Shown here: piece by piece, positions 18,136 to 26,436 of the stretch
Position numbering within the stretch: the stretch's first letter is position 1
Layout: every line of letters starts with the position of its first letter
Made by a program: the position numbers and the translations under genes
Origin: Halobacteriovorax marinus SJ
GTDB taxonomy: Bacteria; Bdellovibrionota; Bacteriovoracia; Bacteriovoracales; Bacteriovoracaceae
Assembly: GCF_000210915.2 (NCBI RefSeq)
Contig: NC_016620.1
Coordinates: 2,294,001 to 2,358,000, forward strand
DNA: 64,000 bases
Reading direction: 5' to 3'
The notes under the pieces: generated by a model
What the model was told of the DNA's origin: nothing
What the model saw: only the letters and a program-made list of their open reading frames with translations
The model's database searches: none

Positions 18136-18879
18136 TTCCATCATTGATTCATCAAACTCACAATTGTGATAAACCTTCTGAACATCATCGTTATCTTCAA
18201 GAACGTCTAAGAGCTTCATAAAGGTAGGAATATGTTTTGGATCTAATTCTTTATTAGTTGTCGCAATTCTTTCAAGTCCGGCTTCTTTCGCCTCAACACC
18301 GAGCTCAGCTAATTTATTAGAGGCATTACCAAAATCTTCCATCGCAGTAGTGACAATAATAAACTCTTCATTTTCAAAGTCTACGTCCTCTGCCCCACCG
18401 TCGATCATCTCTAACATAAAGTCATCGTTATCCATTTCCACTTGAGACTTCTCAATAGTGAATATTCCTTTGCGATCAAAGATAAATTGTAGACAGCCAT
18501 CCTTACCAAGAGAGCCGTTGTACTTATTGAAGGCGGCCCTTACTGCCGAAACTGTACGAGTATTATTATCAGTAGCCGTTTCTACGAAAACCGCCACTCC
18601 ATCTGGCCCATAACCTTCAAATGTTGTTTCGATATAATCATCACCACCAACACCTGAAGCCTTATCGATGGCCCTTTGAATTGTATCTTTTGGAAGGTTT
18701 TGTCCTCTAGCATTTTGTAGGGCAAGTCTGAGTCTTGGATTCATTTCCGGATCAGATCCCCCGCCAGTTTTAACGGCAACCGTTATCTCTTTAATTAGCT
18801 TAGTAAAAATCTTCCCTCTTTTTGCATCCTGAGCGCCTTTTCTATGTCTAATATTCGCCCATTTACTATGACCTGCCAC
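18130..18879 (-). CDS. YebC/PmpR family protein (translation factor or regulator)
   Basis: The 249-residue protein begins MAGHSKWANIRHRKGAQDAK, the family hallmark, and keeps the full length (typical 240-250). LRLALQNARGQNLPKDTIQRAI and EGYGPDGVAVFVE are also family signatures. YebC-type proteins were first described as DNA-binding regulators; some members are now reported to relieve ribosome stalling at proline stretches. Which role applies here is not visible. The start codon is GTG at 18879, supported by GAGGAG about 8 bases upstream. Confidence 0.95.
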   Translation of the reverse strand: MAGHSKWANIRHRKGAQDAKRGKIFTKLIKEITVAVKTGGGSDPEMNPRLRLALQNARGQNLPKDTIQRAIDKASGVGGDDYIETTFEGYGPDGVAVFVETATDNNTRTVSAVRAAFNKYNGSLGKDGCLQFIFDRKGIFTIEKSQVEMDNDDFMLEMIDGGAEDVDFENEEFIIVTTAMEDFGNASNKLAELGVEAKEAGLERIATTNKELDPKHIPTFMKLLDVLEDNDDVQKVYHNCEFDESMMEE

Positions 18880-18961
18880 AGTGAACTCTCCTCATTGATT
18901 TATTAGGGTTAGGATACTAGCAAAAAGCTAACAAAAAGAAAAATCATGGAATCTAGAAAGG

Positions 18962-19342
18962 CTATTTACTAGAGAGCTCTTTTTCGATCTCTTTGATGAG
19001 ATCATCTAAATCAAAGGGCTTAGAAAAGAACTTCTTAGCTCCAGCGTCAATTGCATCTTTAATTGAGATATCGGCCTGTCCTGAGACAAAGAAGAAATCT
19101 GGTCTAGTTTCAGCGGCCATTGTATTGACTTCATCTAATACGGCCATACCGTTACCATTTGGCATCTTATAATCTGAAACAATTATATCGAATTGGTGAG
19201 AGCGCAGCTTACTAATTGCATCATTACCGCAATCAGCAGTCATCGTCTGATAGCCGTAGTAGTTAAACTCCTCTTCCATCAGCTCTAAAATATCTGGTTC
19301 ATCATCGACAATGAGAACTCTAAAATTACTTCTCTCAATCAT
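18962..19342 (-). CDS. Stand-alone response regulator receiver domain
   Basis: The 126-residue protein is a bare receiver domain. The acidic pocket is Asp13/Asp14 (VDDEP), the phosphoacceptor is Asp57 (VSDYKMP), the switch serine is Ser87 (VSGQ) and the conserved lysine is Lys108 (SKPF). No output domain follows, so it acts like CheY or Spo0F through a partner. Its gene begins 11 bases after the secreted CFI-box protein gene on the same strand, so the two are probably one transcript. No histidine kinase lies nearby. Confidence 0.93.
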   Translation of the reverse strand: MIERSNFRVLIVDDEPDILELMEEEFNYYGYQTMTADCGNDAISKLRSHQFDIIVSDYKMPNGNGMAVLDEVNTMAAETRPDFFFVSGQADISIKDAIDAGAKKFFSKPFDLDDLIKEIEKELSSK

Positions 19343-19353
19343 ATCAATTTATA

Positions 19354-20589
19354 TTACTCGGTAATGCTATTTTTGAAAACCTTTGAGGTAAGAAAAATTA
19401 CCATGACAGATATCATTAACGCAACGAGACCAAAGTTAAAAATAAAATAAACGCAATACGCAAACCCACGTATTAGAGCCTGTAGCCAAGGTCTCTCAAT
19501 TATAAATGGGACATATTGCGGCGCAGTCTCATAATAGAAGTCTACAAAGCTCTGGCCTAATTTTACCTTAAGGAGATAATGATCGCGAATATAGCGGAAG
19601 TAATTGAGAACATAGTGCTGCTCCATAAAGCCAGCAGAAATAAAGTAACATTGATTCTTCTCAAGGAATTCTGCGATCTCTAACGGTGTCCCGCTAAGTG
19701 GCGAAGCAAGTGGAGTATAGAATCCATAGAAGTCCCTTACAGCAAAGGAAATATTATAAGTTCTTCCGTTTGAAAGATTCTTGGCCTCAAATAGGCCACT
19801 GGACTGAGGTGTCACATCATCGTCTATAGAAAGGATTTCGTTGATTCCCGCCTGTCCAAATTTACTATTGAAGCTACTGACATCAAAAATAGCTATATCT
19901 CTATAATCATTTTGAATCGCAGACACTGTGTAATTGAGTTTTAATCTTTGGTCACCTTTTTCAATAGATGTTAAGGCCGTAGTGACTGTGGATTCATAGA
20001 CTCTTCCACTAATATTGAGCTCTACAAATAGACCGTCACTACCACTAGTAGGATCCGAGATTGAAGTATCAACACCGGCCTGAGAAAGATAGAGGTAAGA
20101 GCTTACAGTCACTGGTGCTGAGAGTGCTCCCGCACAATCGATCTCCGTTGAGTTACAGATCGTCGCGATTGAGAAGCTTGAAATAACATCTTCACAAGTA
20201 GAACTTGTAGAACACCCAATAGTTGAGCGCCCAACAAAGAGATAATTGGTGCTTGAGTCATCTTTGACATAGAGAGTTGGATAGAGAACATTTACACTAT
20301 CCGTATTTACGATATCAATTGTTGTATTGAGCGTTTGAGTACTATTAGATTTAAAGAGTGCTGTCTTTAGAATATGATTATCTGATTGAGTTGTTCCAGA
20401 GCCAGAGAGCGGTATATAGAGCTTGAGTGGCGCACTTGATGAAGTTCCGTCTCCACCCAAAGTATTATAAACGGAATAAATATTTCCGACATTAACTACC
20501 GGCTCGGTAGTATCGCTTAGTCGCACAGTGCTAGCGAATGTATTAACCGAAAATAAGATTGCAAAGAGTGTTATAAGATATTTTTTCAT
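19354..20589 (-). CDS. Secreted protein with CFI-box-CTERM region and C-terminal membrane helix
   Basis: The 411-residue protein has a signal peptide (residues 1-19, ending TFA). About 290 residues follow that are rich in Ser, Thr and Asn and look beta-stranded, with a Cys pair region near 130-153. Near residue 313 begins a CFI-box-like domain: CYFISAGFMEQH, then YFRYIRDHYLLKVKLGQSFV, FYYETAPQY and PWLQALIRGF. This order matches the CFI-box-CTERM family, though CFI is CYFI here and the usual AYG is AGF. A single membrane helix follows (about 383-403). The domain's function is not established; sorting or surface anchoring is often supposed. Confidence 0.8.
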   Translation of the reverse strand: MKKYLITLFAILFSVNTFASTVRLSDTTEPVVNVGNIYSVYNTLGGDGTSSSAPLKLYIPLSGSGTTQSDNHILKTALFKSNSTQTLNTTIDIVNTDSVNVLYPTLYVKDDSSTNYLFVGRSTIGCSTSSTCEDVISSFSIATICNSTEIDCAGALSAPVTVSSYLYLSQAGVDTSISDPTSGSDGLFVELNISGRVYESTVTTALTSIEKGDQRLKLNYTVSAIQNDYRDIAIFDVSSFNSKFGQAGINEILSIDDDVTPQSSGLFEAKNLSNGRTYNISFAVRDFYGFYTPLASPLSGTPLEIAEFLEKNQCYFISAGFMEQHYVLNYFRYIRDHYLLKVKLGQSFVDFYYETAPQYVPFIIERPWLQALIRGFAYCVYFIFNFGLVALMISVMVIFLTSKVFKNSITE

Positions 20590-20674
20590 CTTATTGATTA
20601 TCTCAGTAATTTACGACTTTCGTCAAATTTATTGCTCTTGTCAGCTAAAGCTAAGCATGGAATATTACTTAATT

Positions 20675-21175
20675 ATGAAAAGATACATCTTTATACTCTC
20701 TCTCTTATTTCTTCAGTCGTGCTTAAAGCCCGATGAAGTTGAAAATAAATCTCATGTTGTTAAGTCCATGGGCGAAACTGTGGCCAAACAATATTCAGAT
20801 ATCCCTCACCTCTCTATTGAACAAATGCAAAGCTTAGAGAAAGACACTTATATTCTTGTAGATATAAGATCATTGCCTGAAATAGAAATTAGCTATATTC
20901 CAAACTCTTTAACGCAAAAAAAGTTTGAGCAGGAACTACCAAACTTTCAGGGCAAGAAAGTCATTGTATACAGCACCCTTGGACCGAGAAGTTCTAAGTA
21001 CGTTCGTCTTCTTAGAGAAAAGAAAATTGACGCCTATAATTTGAAAGAGGGAATTCTTGGCTGGGCCCACAGAAAACTGCCTCTCTTAGAAAATGGAAAA
21101 GAAACTCTGCGCCTGCACGTCTACACTGATGCCTATAACTTCACACCAAGTGGTTATGAGGGAGTTTACAAATAA
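20675..21175 (+). CDS. Lipoprotein with a rhodanese-like domain lacking the active cysteine
   Basis: The start at 20675 is chosen because it gives a lipoprotein signal, MKRYIFILSLLFLQSC, with Cys16 in a LQSC lipobox. An ATG at 20657 in the same frame is possible. Residues 60-150 follow the rhodanese pattern: ILVDIRSLPEIEISYIPNS, KVIVYSTLGPRSSKYVRLL and LKEGILGWA. The catalytic cysteine expected in the loop xCxxGxRS is missing (YSTLGPRS), so sulfur transfer by the usual route is unlikely. It heads an operon with an aminotransferase, an ankyrin-like protein and adenine deaminase. Confidence 0.85.
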   Translation: MKRYIFILSLLFLQSCLKPDEVENKSHVVKSMGETVAKQYSDIPHLSIEQMQSLEKDTYILVDIRSLPEIEISYIPNSLTQKKFEQELPNFQGKKVIVYSTLGPRSSKYVRLLREKKIDAYNLKEGILGWAHRKLPLLENGKETLRLHVYTDAYNFTPSGYEGVYK

Positions 21176-22029
21176 AGTCCTTAGTTTCTATTAACGGAGT
21201 TATTAGCGATCCATCTAGCGCCAAAGTCTCAGTCTTTGACAGAGGTTTCTTATATGGTGACTCCATCTATGAAGTGACCCAAACATTTAGTAGGAAGATT
21301 TTTAAGCTAGACGAACACTTTGAAAGACTTCTTTACTCTGCTGATAAAATGGAGATGCCACTCGACTTTACACTAGAGAAATTAAAAAGCGATTTAGAGA
21401 AAGTCTTAGAACAACTAGACACTGATTTTGCTTATATAAGAATTGTCGTAACTCGTGGAGAGGGAGAAATTGGTCTTGACCCTGCTCTGGCCACTAAGAA
21501 TAATGTCATTATCATTGTAAAGGAATTACCTCCCAACCCTAGTTGGTGGTATGACGATGGTGTTCATATGATTATTTCTCACACTATGAGAAATCCTAAA
21601 AACGCTGTCGACCCTAGAATTAAATCTGGTAACTACCTCAATAATGTTATGGCCATGCACGAAGCCAAGAAAGCCGGCGCATTCGACGCTATTATGCTCA
21701 ATGCAAAGGGAGAAATTACAGAGGCCACCACTTCAAATATCTGGATCGTTAAAGATGGCGAAGTTATTACGCCACCAATTAAGGCCGGTCTCTTAGGCGG
21801 TATTACCAGAAAGTCACTTATTCAAATTGCTAAAGATAATAAGTTAAATATTTCCGAGAGAAACTTCGATGAAGATTTTCTAAAGTCGGCAGATGAGTGC
21901 TTTCTCACTAGTACGACAAAACTCTTAGTACCCATTACTAAGATTGATAATTGTCTCATTGGAGATGGTAAACCTGGAAAGTATACGCTGCAATTATTAG
22001 ATCTTTATAAGAAAGCTAATCATATTTAG
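21172..22029 (+). CDS. Class IV PLP aminotransferase (IlvE/D-amino-acid aminotransferase type), apparent AUA start
   Basis: The 285-residue protein has the class IV fold: FDRGFLYGDSIYE near residue 23-35, the PLP lysine in DPRIKSGNYLNNV, EATTSNIWIV for the phosphate cup and GLLGGITRKSL. The family covers branched-chain and D-amino-acid aminotransferases and aminodeoxychorismate lyase; the motifs do not decide which. No ATG, GTG or TTG lies between the in-frame stop at 21157 and the codons for essential FDRG. ATA at 21172 fits: it overlaps the upstream stop as ATAA and has GAGGGAG 7 bases before. A GTG at 21274 would cut off 34 conserved residues. Confidence 0.9.
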   Translation: MKSLVSINGVISDPSSAKVSVFDRGFLYGDSIYEVTQTFSRKIFKLDEHFERLLYSADKMEMPLDFTLEKLKSDLEKVLEQLDTDFAYIRIVVTRGEGEIGLDPALATKNNVIIIVKELPPNPSWWYDDGVHMIISHTMRNPKNAVDPRIKSGNYLNNVMAMHEAKKAGAFDAIMLNAKGEITEATTSNIWIVKDGEVITPPIKAGLLGGITRKSLIQIAKDNKLNISERNFDEDFLKSADECFLTSTTKLLVPITKIDNCLIGDGKPGKYTLQLLDLYKKANHI

Positions 22030-22037
22030 GAGCACCT

Positions 22038-22694
22038 GTGGACAACAAGGCCCAAACAAACGCAAGACGATTACTTAGAATACTCACTGAAGATAAATAT
22101 ATTAAACGTAGAGCTCCATTTATTATTTCAGTGGGAGTGGTGGCTATTGTTTTAATGATTGTATCATTCTATAGAAATACCCACGCCACTAAAGAGCAAT
22201 ACTTAATTGGAAGGGAAGATAAATTAAACTTCAAAGATATTGATGATGCTCTCAAATCTGGGATCAATTTTGAAAAGCTTGGAAAAGAAAAAAAGCATAT
22301 TCTCTTCTACCTTGGAGCAGCACCCTACTCTCTTGAGGTCTTAAGTTATTTGAAAAAGTCTGGAGTCAATCTTAAGTCCTACAACTCAAATAATCATAAT
22401 GCTCTTGAAGACATCCTACTTTATCTCGACCTTGATCCAGAGGCCCTTGAAGAGAGCTTTTATACAAATATCTCGACTCTGCTAAGTTTAGACTTAAGCG
22501 TAAGTACAGAGGTTTTAAAAGAAGCTTCAAAGAAATGTGAGACGACTTCTCTTTCAACATGTCTAAAAATCGCCTTCTACTATAAGGCCATAAATAAAAC
22601 GAACCACGCCAGAAGCTATGGTATGAGGGCCTGTTATACATCTAAGGAAAATCCTATTTGTGCCTTGGCCCAAAGAAATATTCTAGGGGAATAA
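22038..22694 (+). CDS. Membrane-anchored protein with ankyrin- and Sel1-like segments
   Basis: The start is GTG at 22038, with TAGGAG six bases upstream. The 218-residue protein has a short cytosolic arm and one membrane helix (about residues 25-43), so most of it is probably periplasmic. Residues 90-130 (SLEVLSYLKKSGVNLKSYN) resemble an ankyrin repeat. The last 50 residues (CLKIAFYYKAINKTNHARS, then CYTSKENPICAL) resemble a Sel1/TPR unit with a cysteine pair. Both resemblances are weak. It sits 8 bases after the aminotransferase and abuts adenine deaminase, so it is an operon member with an unknown role. Confidence 0.65.
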   Translation: MDNKAQTNARRLLRILTEDKYIKRRAPFIISVGVVAIVLMIVSFYRNTHATKEQYLIGREDKLNFKDIDDALKSGINFEKLGKEKKHILFYLGAAPYSLEVLSYLKKSGVNLKSYNSNNHNALEDILLYLDLDPEALEESFYTNISTLLSLDLSVSTEVLKEASKKCETTSLSTCLKIAFYYKAINKTNHARSYGMRACYTSKENPICALAQRNILGE

Positions 22695-22696
22695 TA

Positions 22697-24448
22697 ATGA
22701 TTCAATCTAAAAGTACTCAGCAATTAACCAGAGAAGAATTAAAGCACGTACTAAGTGTGGCCAGAGGTGATGGTGAAATTGATATTCTTATAAAGAACGT
22801 TAAAATCATGGATCTAGTTAATGGAGAAATCAATGAAAGTGCCATTGCTATTGCCGGAAAAACCATTGCAGGAACAGGACTTGAATACTTAGATCAAAAG
22901 GCAAAGAGAGTTATCGATGCTAATGGTGACGTCGCTGTCCCAGGGTTTATTGATGGTCACTTACATATTGAATCATCCATGATGCATCCTTTTGAATTTG
23001 AAAGACTAACTCTCCCTCTTGGAACAACAACGGCTATCTGCGATCCACATGAAATTACAAATGTAATTGGAGACAAAGGTTTTAGCTGGTTTCTTAGATG
23101 TAGTGAATTAATGAAGCAGAACCTCTTTGTACAAGTAAGCTCATGCGTTCCCGCTCTTCCGGGGTTTGAAACAAATGGTGGACCATTTCCTCTAGAGAAA
23201 ATGAAGGCCTATAAGAATCACCCTAATGTATTAGGCCTTGCAGAAATGATGAATTTCCCAGGTGTGATCAACGCCTTTGATGATGTTTTAGACAAGGTAG
23301 AAGAGTTCCAAGAGATGAATTTAGATGGGCACTGTCCACTAGTTAGGGGAAAAGACCTCAATGCCTATATCGCTGCAGGAATTCAAAATTGCCATGAAAC
23401 TATCACTAGAGAAGAAGGCAAGGAAAAACTCTCCAAGGGAATGGCGCTCATAATTAGAGAAGGTTCAGTTGCCAAGAATTTAAAAACTCTAGCTCCACTA
23501 GTTACTGACTTTAACTCTTGCCAATGTCTACTTTGTACAGACGATAGAAACCCTTATGAAATTTTCAACGAGGGCCATATAAACTATCTCGTAAAAAAGA
23601 TGATTAATGAAATTGGTATTGAGCCACATGTGGCCTATCGTCTAAGCTCTTACTCCGCAGCTAAGCACTTTGGACTTAAACGACTTGGTCTTATTGCCCC
23701 GGGGAAGCAGGCCGATATTGTTCTCCTAAGTGATTATAAGAATGTTGAAATTAGTGACGTCTTAATGAAAGGTCTTCCAGTGAAAGAGCACAAAGTCGAG
23801 CAATCACTTTCAAAAAATTTAGAAGAGTCTAAACCTCCAATTGAAAATACAATGAAGAGATCACCTTTGGGCGACAAAGAAATTGAGTTCAACTTTGAGC
23901 AAGGAACCTACAACGTTATCGAAATTGTAAAAGATGAAATCATCACGAATCACCTAAAAGTAAATTATGATGGTGAAAAATTTGAATTAGATGATATTAA
24001 AAAGATTTGTGTCATCGAGAGATACGGACAGAATATAAAGCCGGCGCTAGGACTGGTAAAAGGTGCAGGACTAAGCACTGGGGCGATTGCTTCATCTGTG
24101 GCCCACGACTCTCACAATATTATTGTCATTGGTGAAGATGAGAGTGATATGACTGTTGCGGCCAATAAACTCATTGAAATGGGTGGTGGATTCTGTGTTG
24201 TTAAAGACGGAAAAGTTATCGCCTCTTTAGCACTTCCAATTGCTGGGCTACTTAGCTTAGAGAGCGCTGAAGTTCTCACCGAGGGAATTATAGAACTTAA
24301 GAAGGCGTGTAAAGAAGTTAATGTTCACTTGAATGAACCTTTTATTCAAATGGCCTTCTTGGCCCTGCCAGTTATCCCATCTTTAAAAATTACTGATAAA
24401 GGCCTTGTTGATGTTACAAAGTTTGAATTTATTGATCTTAAAGACTAA
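22697..24448 (+). CDS. ade: Adenine deaminase
   Basis: The enzyme converts adenine to hypoxanthine and ammonia in purine salvage. The start at 22697 is preferred over an upstream in-frame codon at 22658 because AGGGGA lies 6-7 bases before it and the family N-terminus fits. It is 583 residues, close to the usual 570-600. It has the amidohydrolase metal motif DGHLHIESSMMHP (near residue 88), the family's CDPHEITNV and a C-terminal domain with HDSHNIIVIGEDESDM. It ends the four-gene operon and is followed by a hairpin. A scavenged-nucleotide diet would suit it. Confidence 0.95.
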   Translation: MIQSKSTQQLTREELKHVLSVARGDGEIDILIKNVKIMDLVNGEINESAIAIAGKTIAGTGLEYLDQKAKRVIDANGDVAVPGFIDGHLHIESSMMHPFEFERLTLPLGTTTAICDPHEITNVIGDKGFSWFLRCSELMKQNLFVQVSSCVPALPGFETNGGPFPLEKMKAYKNHPNVLGLAEMMNFPGVINAFDDVLDKVEEFQEMNLDGHCPLVRGKDLNAYIAAGIQNCHETITREEGKEKLSKGMALIIREGSVAKNLKTLAPLVTDFNSCQCLLCTDDRNPYEIFNEGHINYLVKKMINEIGIEPHVAYRLSSYSAAKHFGLKRLGLIAPGKQADIVLLSDYKNVEISDVLMKGLPVKEHKVEQSLSKNLEESKPPIENTMKRSPLGDKEIEFNFEQGTYNVIEIVKDEIITNHLKVNYDGEKFELDDIKKICVIERYGQNIKPALGLVKGAGLSTGAIASSVAHDSHNIIVIGEDESDMTVAANKLIEMGGGFCVVKDGKVIASLALPIAGLLSLESAEVLTEGIIELKKACKEVNVHLNEPFIQMAFLALPVIPSLKITDKGLVDVTKFEFIDLKD

Positions 24449-24461
24449 AAGATGATAGAAG

Positions 24462-24495
24462 CGCGCACCTAAGAAGTTAGGTGCGTTCTCGATCT
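24462..24495 (+). terminator. Hairpin after adenine deaminase
   Basis: CGCACCTAA (24464-24472) pairs perfectly with TTAGGTGCG (24477-24485) across GAAG. The following TTCTCGATCTTT is only weakly T-rich, so efficiency is uncertain. It lies between two convergent genes. Confidence 0.6.
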
Positions 24496-24499
24496 TTAC

Positions 24500-25021
24500 T
24501 TACTGAATTTTCTCATTGAGAAGATGCAATAGAACCTCTTCCCTATCCATTTTCAATTTATTTTCTTTTAAATACTTATTGAGCTTTTCTTCTAAGATAC
24601 GGCTTGAAGCTATTTTTTGAATCTGAAATTTTTCATCAGCACTAAAGCCTCTCGTCATAATAAAGTTAAAAATATCTTTAATTTCAACTTCTTCACCTAG
24701 AGAACTTAGTGTTGCAAAAGCGAGCTCCGCTTCTTCGTTTTCATTTTTATTAAACTGAATGGTGTACTTTCTCGGCGCTTGAGCGATCGGCTCACTTATC
24801 TTAGCTGGAGACTTCCTTGATTTCTTCTCTTTCGTCGTATGACTTTTTCTCGAGACAGTCTTAGAAACTTTTAATATCTTCTTTCCCTGCTCTTCGATAT
24901 CTTCCATATCGTCATCTAAAATAGAATCAGAGAATTCAAAATTACCCTCGTCATCAATTCCAATTATTCCTATGGCCTCAAGCTCTCTCTTCTTAACTTC
25001 CTTGATAGAATCAAAATTCAT
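24500..25021 (-). CDS. Charged protein of unknown function (173 aa)
   Basis: The protein has no signal peptide or membrane segment. Residues 25-45 are acidic (DDDMEDIEEQG), residues 50-80 are basic and Lys/Ser/Thr-rich (a disordered linker), and the C-terminal 90 residues look helical (KFQIQKIASSRILEEKLNKY). The C-terminal half could be a small DNA-binding or dimerisation domain, but no motif is decisive. It converges on adenine deaminase and is 79 bases from the next minus-strand unknown gene. The start at 25021 follows a GAAGGGG ribosome-binding site. Confidence 0.65.
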   Translation of the reverse strand: MNFDSIKEVKKRELEAIGIIGIDDEGNFEFSDSILDDDMEDIEEQGKKILKVSKTVSRKSHTTKEKKSRKSPAKISEPIAQAPRKYTIQFNKNENEEAELAFATLSSLGEEVEIKDIFNFIMTRGFSADEKFQIQKIASSRILEEKLNKYLKENKLKMDREEVLLHLLNEKIQ

Positions 25022-25100
25022 ACTAACCCCTTCAATCCTTGAATAGTTTTTTCTATTTTAACACGATCTAAAAAATGGCTGTAGACACGGATGGCCAAAA

Positions 25101-25487
25101 TTAATTATTTATTGAAACGTTAGCGCTTACTCGAATATCAAAAGATAAAAGGGCCTTTTGCAATTGTTCATATTTAAGACTTGCCCTATCACTCCAGTGC
25201 ATTGTGTGGCTGTCTAGAAATACTTGGGCCATAAACTGAGGAGGCTCTCCCCCTTTTCTCTCCACAGATGAAGGCTCTATTTCTAGAATCTTTGACATCA
25301 CTTCCACAGACTTTATAAGAGTTTCTTTAGAGAATTTATTAAAGAGGAATGTGAAGATCACACAGACTTGATCATCTGATTTATCTATCAACTTTTGGAT
25401 AGGAAAGGTCTCTAGGAGCTCTTCATTTATCCCCACTAACCCTAAGTGAGATATTAATAAATTCTTTTGAATATCTACTATTTTCAA
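25101..25487 (-). CDS. Protein of unknown function (128 aa)
   Basis: The frame starts with TTG at 25487, which has AAGGTG 7 bases upstream; no ATG is available before the middle of the protein. There is no signal peptide. The sequence is mixed helical and strand, ending in a beta-like FDIRVSANVSI. I recognise no domain. It lies divergently from rpsD, whose promoter is at 25604-25632. The call depends on the length of the open frame and the ribosome site. Confidence 0.5.
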   Translation of the reverse strand: MKIVDIQKNLLISHLGLVGINEELLETFPIQKLIDKSDDQVCVIFTFLFNKFSKETLIKSVEVMSKILEIEPSSVERKGGEPPQFMAQVFLDSHTMHWSDRASLKYEQLQKALLSFDIRVSANVSINN

Positions 25488-25603
25488 CTACTTTCACCTT
25501 TTCTAAGATAATTCCGTTAAGAATTACAATAAAATTTAACGTAAGTTGGTATTTAATGCAAAAGATAATCTTTAAATTTAAGGTATTTAAAGGTTCTTTT
25601 AAA

Positions 25604-25632
25604 TTGACAGCCACCCATAAATTAGCTAAAAC
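25604..25632 (+). promoter_or_regulatory. Sigma-70-type promoter of rpsD
   Basis: TTGACA (25604-25609, a perfect -35) is followed after 17 bases by TAAAAC (25627-25632), a four-of-six -10 match. It lies 100 bases before the rpsD start codon, leaving room for a leader RNA. Confidence 0.55.
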
Positions 25633-25639
25633 CATCGAA

Positions 25640-25691
25640 CACGTATTCCAGTATATGACGCGGGGTCTTAATTTATAAGATGTGATACGTG
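25640..25691 (+). promoter_or_regulatory. Possible structured leader of rpsD mRNA
   Basis: CACGTAT (25640-25646) can pair with ATACGTG (25685-25691). Between them TCTTA-ATTTA-TAAGA forms a small hairpin. S4 commonly represses its own synthesis by binding a leader structure, so this could be its site, but the fold does not match a leader I know. Confidence 0.35.
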
Positions 25692-25731
25692 TTTAGCCAT
25701 ATACCCCAAGTCACTAATTAAGGAGTCTGAA

Positions 25732-26358
25732 ATGGCAAAAGCAACTACGGGTAAAGCTCGTTTTAAAATCCAGAGAGCACTAGGTCTTGAACTTCCAGGT
25801 CTTGGTAAAGCTGGTGCACTAGAAAGAAGACCATACGGTCCAGGTGTTCACGGTAACAGAAGAAAGAAAATTTCTGACTATGCTGTTCGTCTAAAAGAAA
25901 AGCAAAAGCTAGTTTACCACTACGGTCTACGTGAGAAGCAACTTGTTTCTTATGTTAAGCAAGCAAAGAAAAACCAAACTAAGCCTTGGATGGAGACACT
26001 TCTCTCTACTCTTGAGTCTAGATTAAATAACGTAATCTTCAGACTTAACTGGGCACCTTCAATGGCCGCAGCTTCTCAAATGGTAGCTCACGGACAAGTT
26101 CAAGTTAACGGAAAGAAAGTTGATAAGTCTTCTTTCATCGTTAAGAAAGGTGACGTAATCACTTTATCTGACAAAGGTTACGCAAACCAACTTTACAAGT
26201 CATCTGTTGAAAGCCCAAGAATGGCAACAGTTCCAGCTTGTTACAATATTGAAGCTGATAAGAAGAAAGGAACGATGATTGATCTTCCACTTCCATCTGA
26301 TATTCCATTTGAATTCGAACAACAGCTTGTGATCGAATACTACTGGAAAGTTAAGTAG
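25732..26358 (+). CDS. rpsD: 30S ribosomal protein S4
   Basis: S4 is a primary 16S rRNA-binding protein and assembly initiator. The 208-residue protein has the usual length. The N-terminal region lacks the zinc-binding cysteines of C+ type S4. The S4 RNA-binding domain is TLESRLNNVIFRLNWAPSMA followed by VAHGQVQVNGKKVDKSSF. It stands alone, outside an alpha operon with rpoA, with its own promoter and a strong terminator. An AAGGAG ribosome site precedes the ATG. Its codons are distinctly more biased than those of the neighbours, as expected for high expression. Confidence 0.98.
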   Translation: MAKATTGKARFKIQRALGLELPGLGKAGALERRPYGPGVHGNRRKKISDYAVRLKEKQKLVYHYGLREKQLVSYVKQAKKNQTKPWMETLLSTLESRLNNVIFRLNWAPSMAAASQMVAHGQVQVNGKKVDKSSFIVKKGDVITLSDKGYANQLYKSSVESPRMATVPACYNIEADKKKGTMIDLPLPSDIPFEFEQQLVIEYYWKVK

Positions 26359-26388
26359 TAAGTCAGAACAAATTAAAAGAATTAATAT

Positions 26389-26419
26389 TAAAGGACTCTA
26401 TTTTAGAGTCCTTTTTTTT
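26389..26419 (+). terminator. Strong terminator of rpsD
   Basis: AAGGACTCTA pairs perfectly with its complement across a TTT loop (stem 26391-26413) and leads into eight T residues at 26412-26419. It lies 32 bases after the stop codon. Confidence 0.95.
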
Positions 26420-26436
26420 GTTAGAAAATAAGAAGC

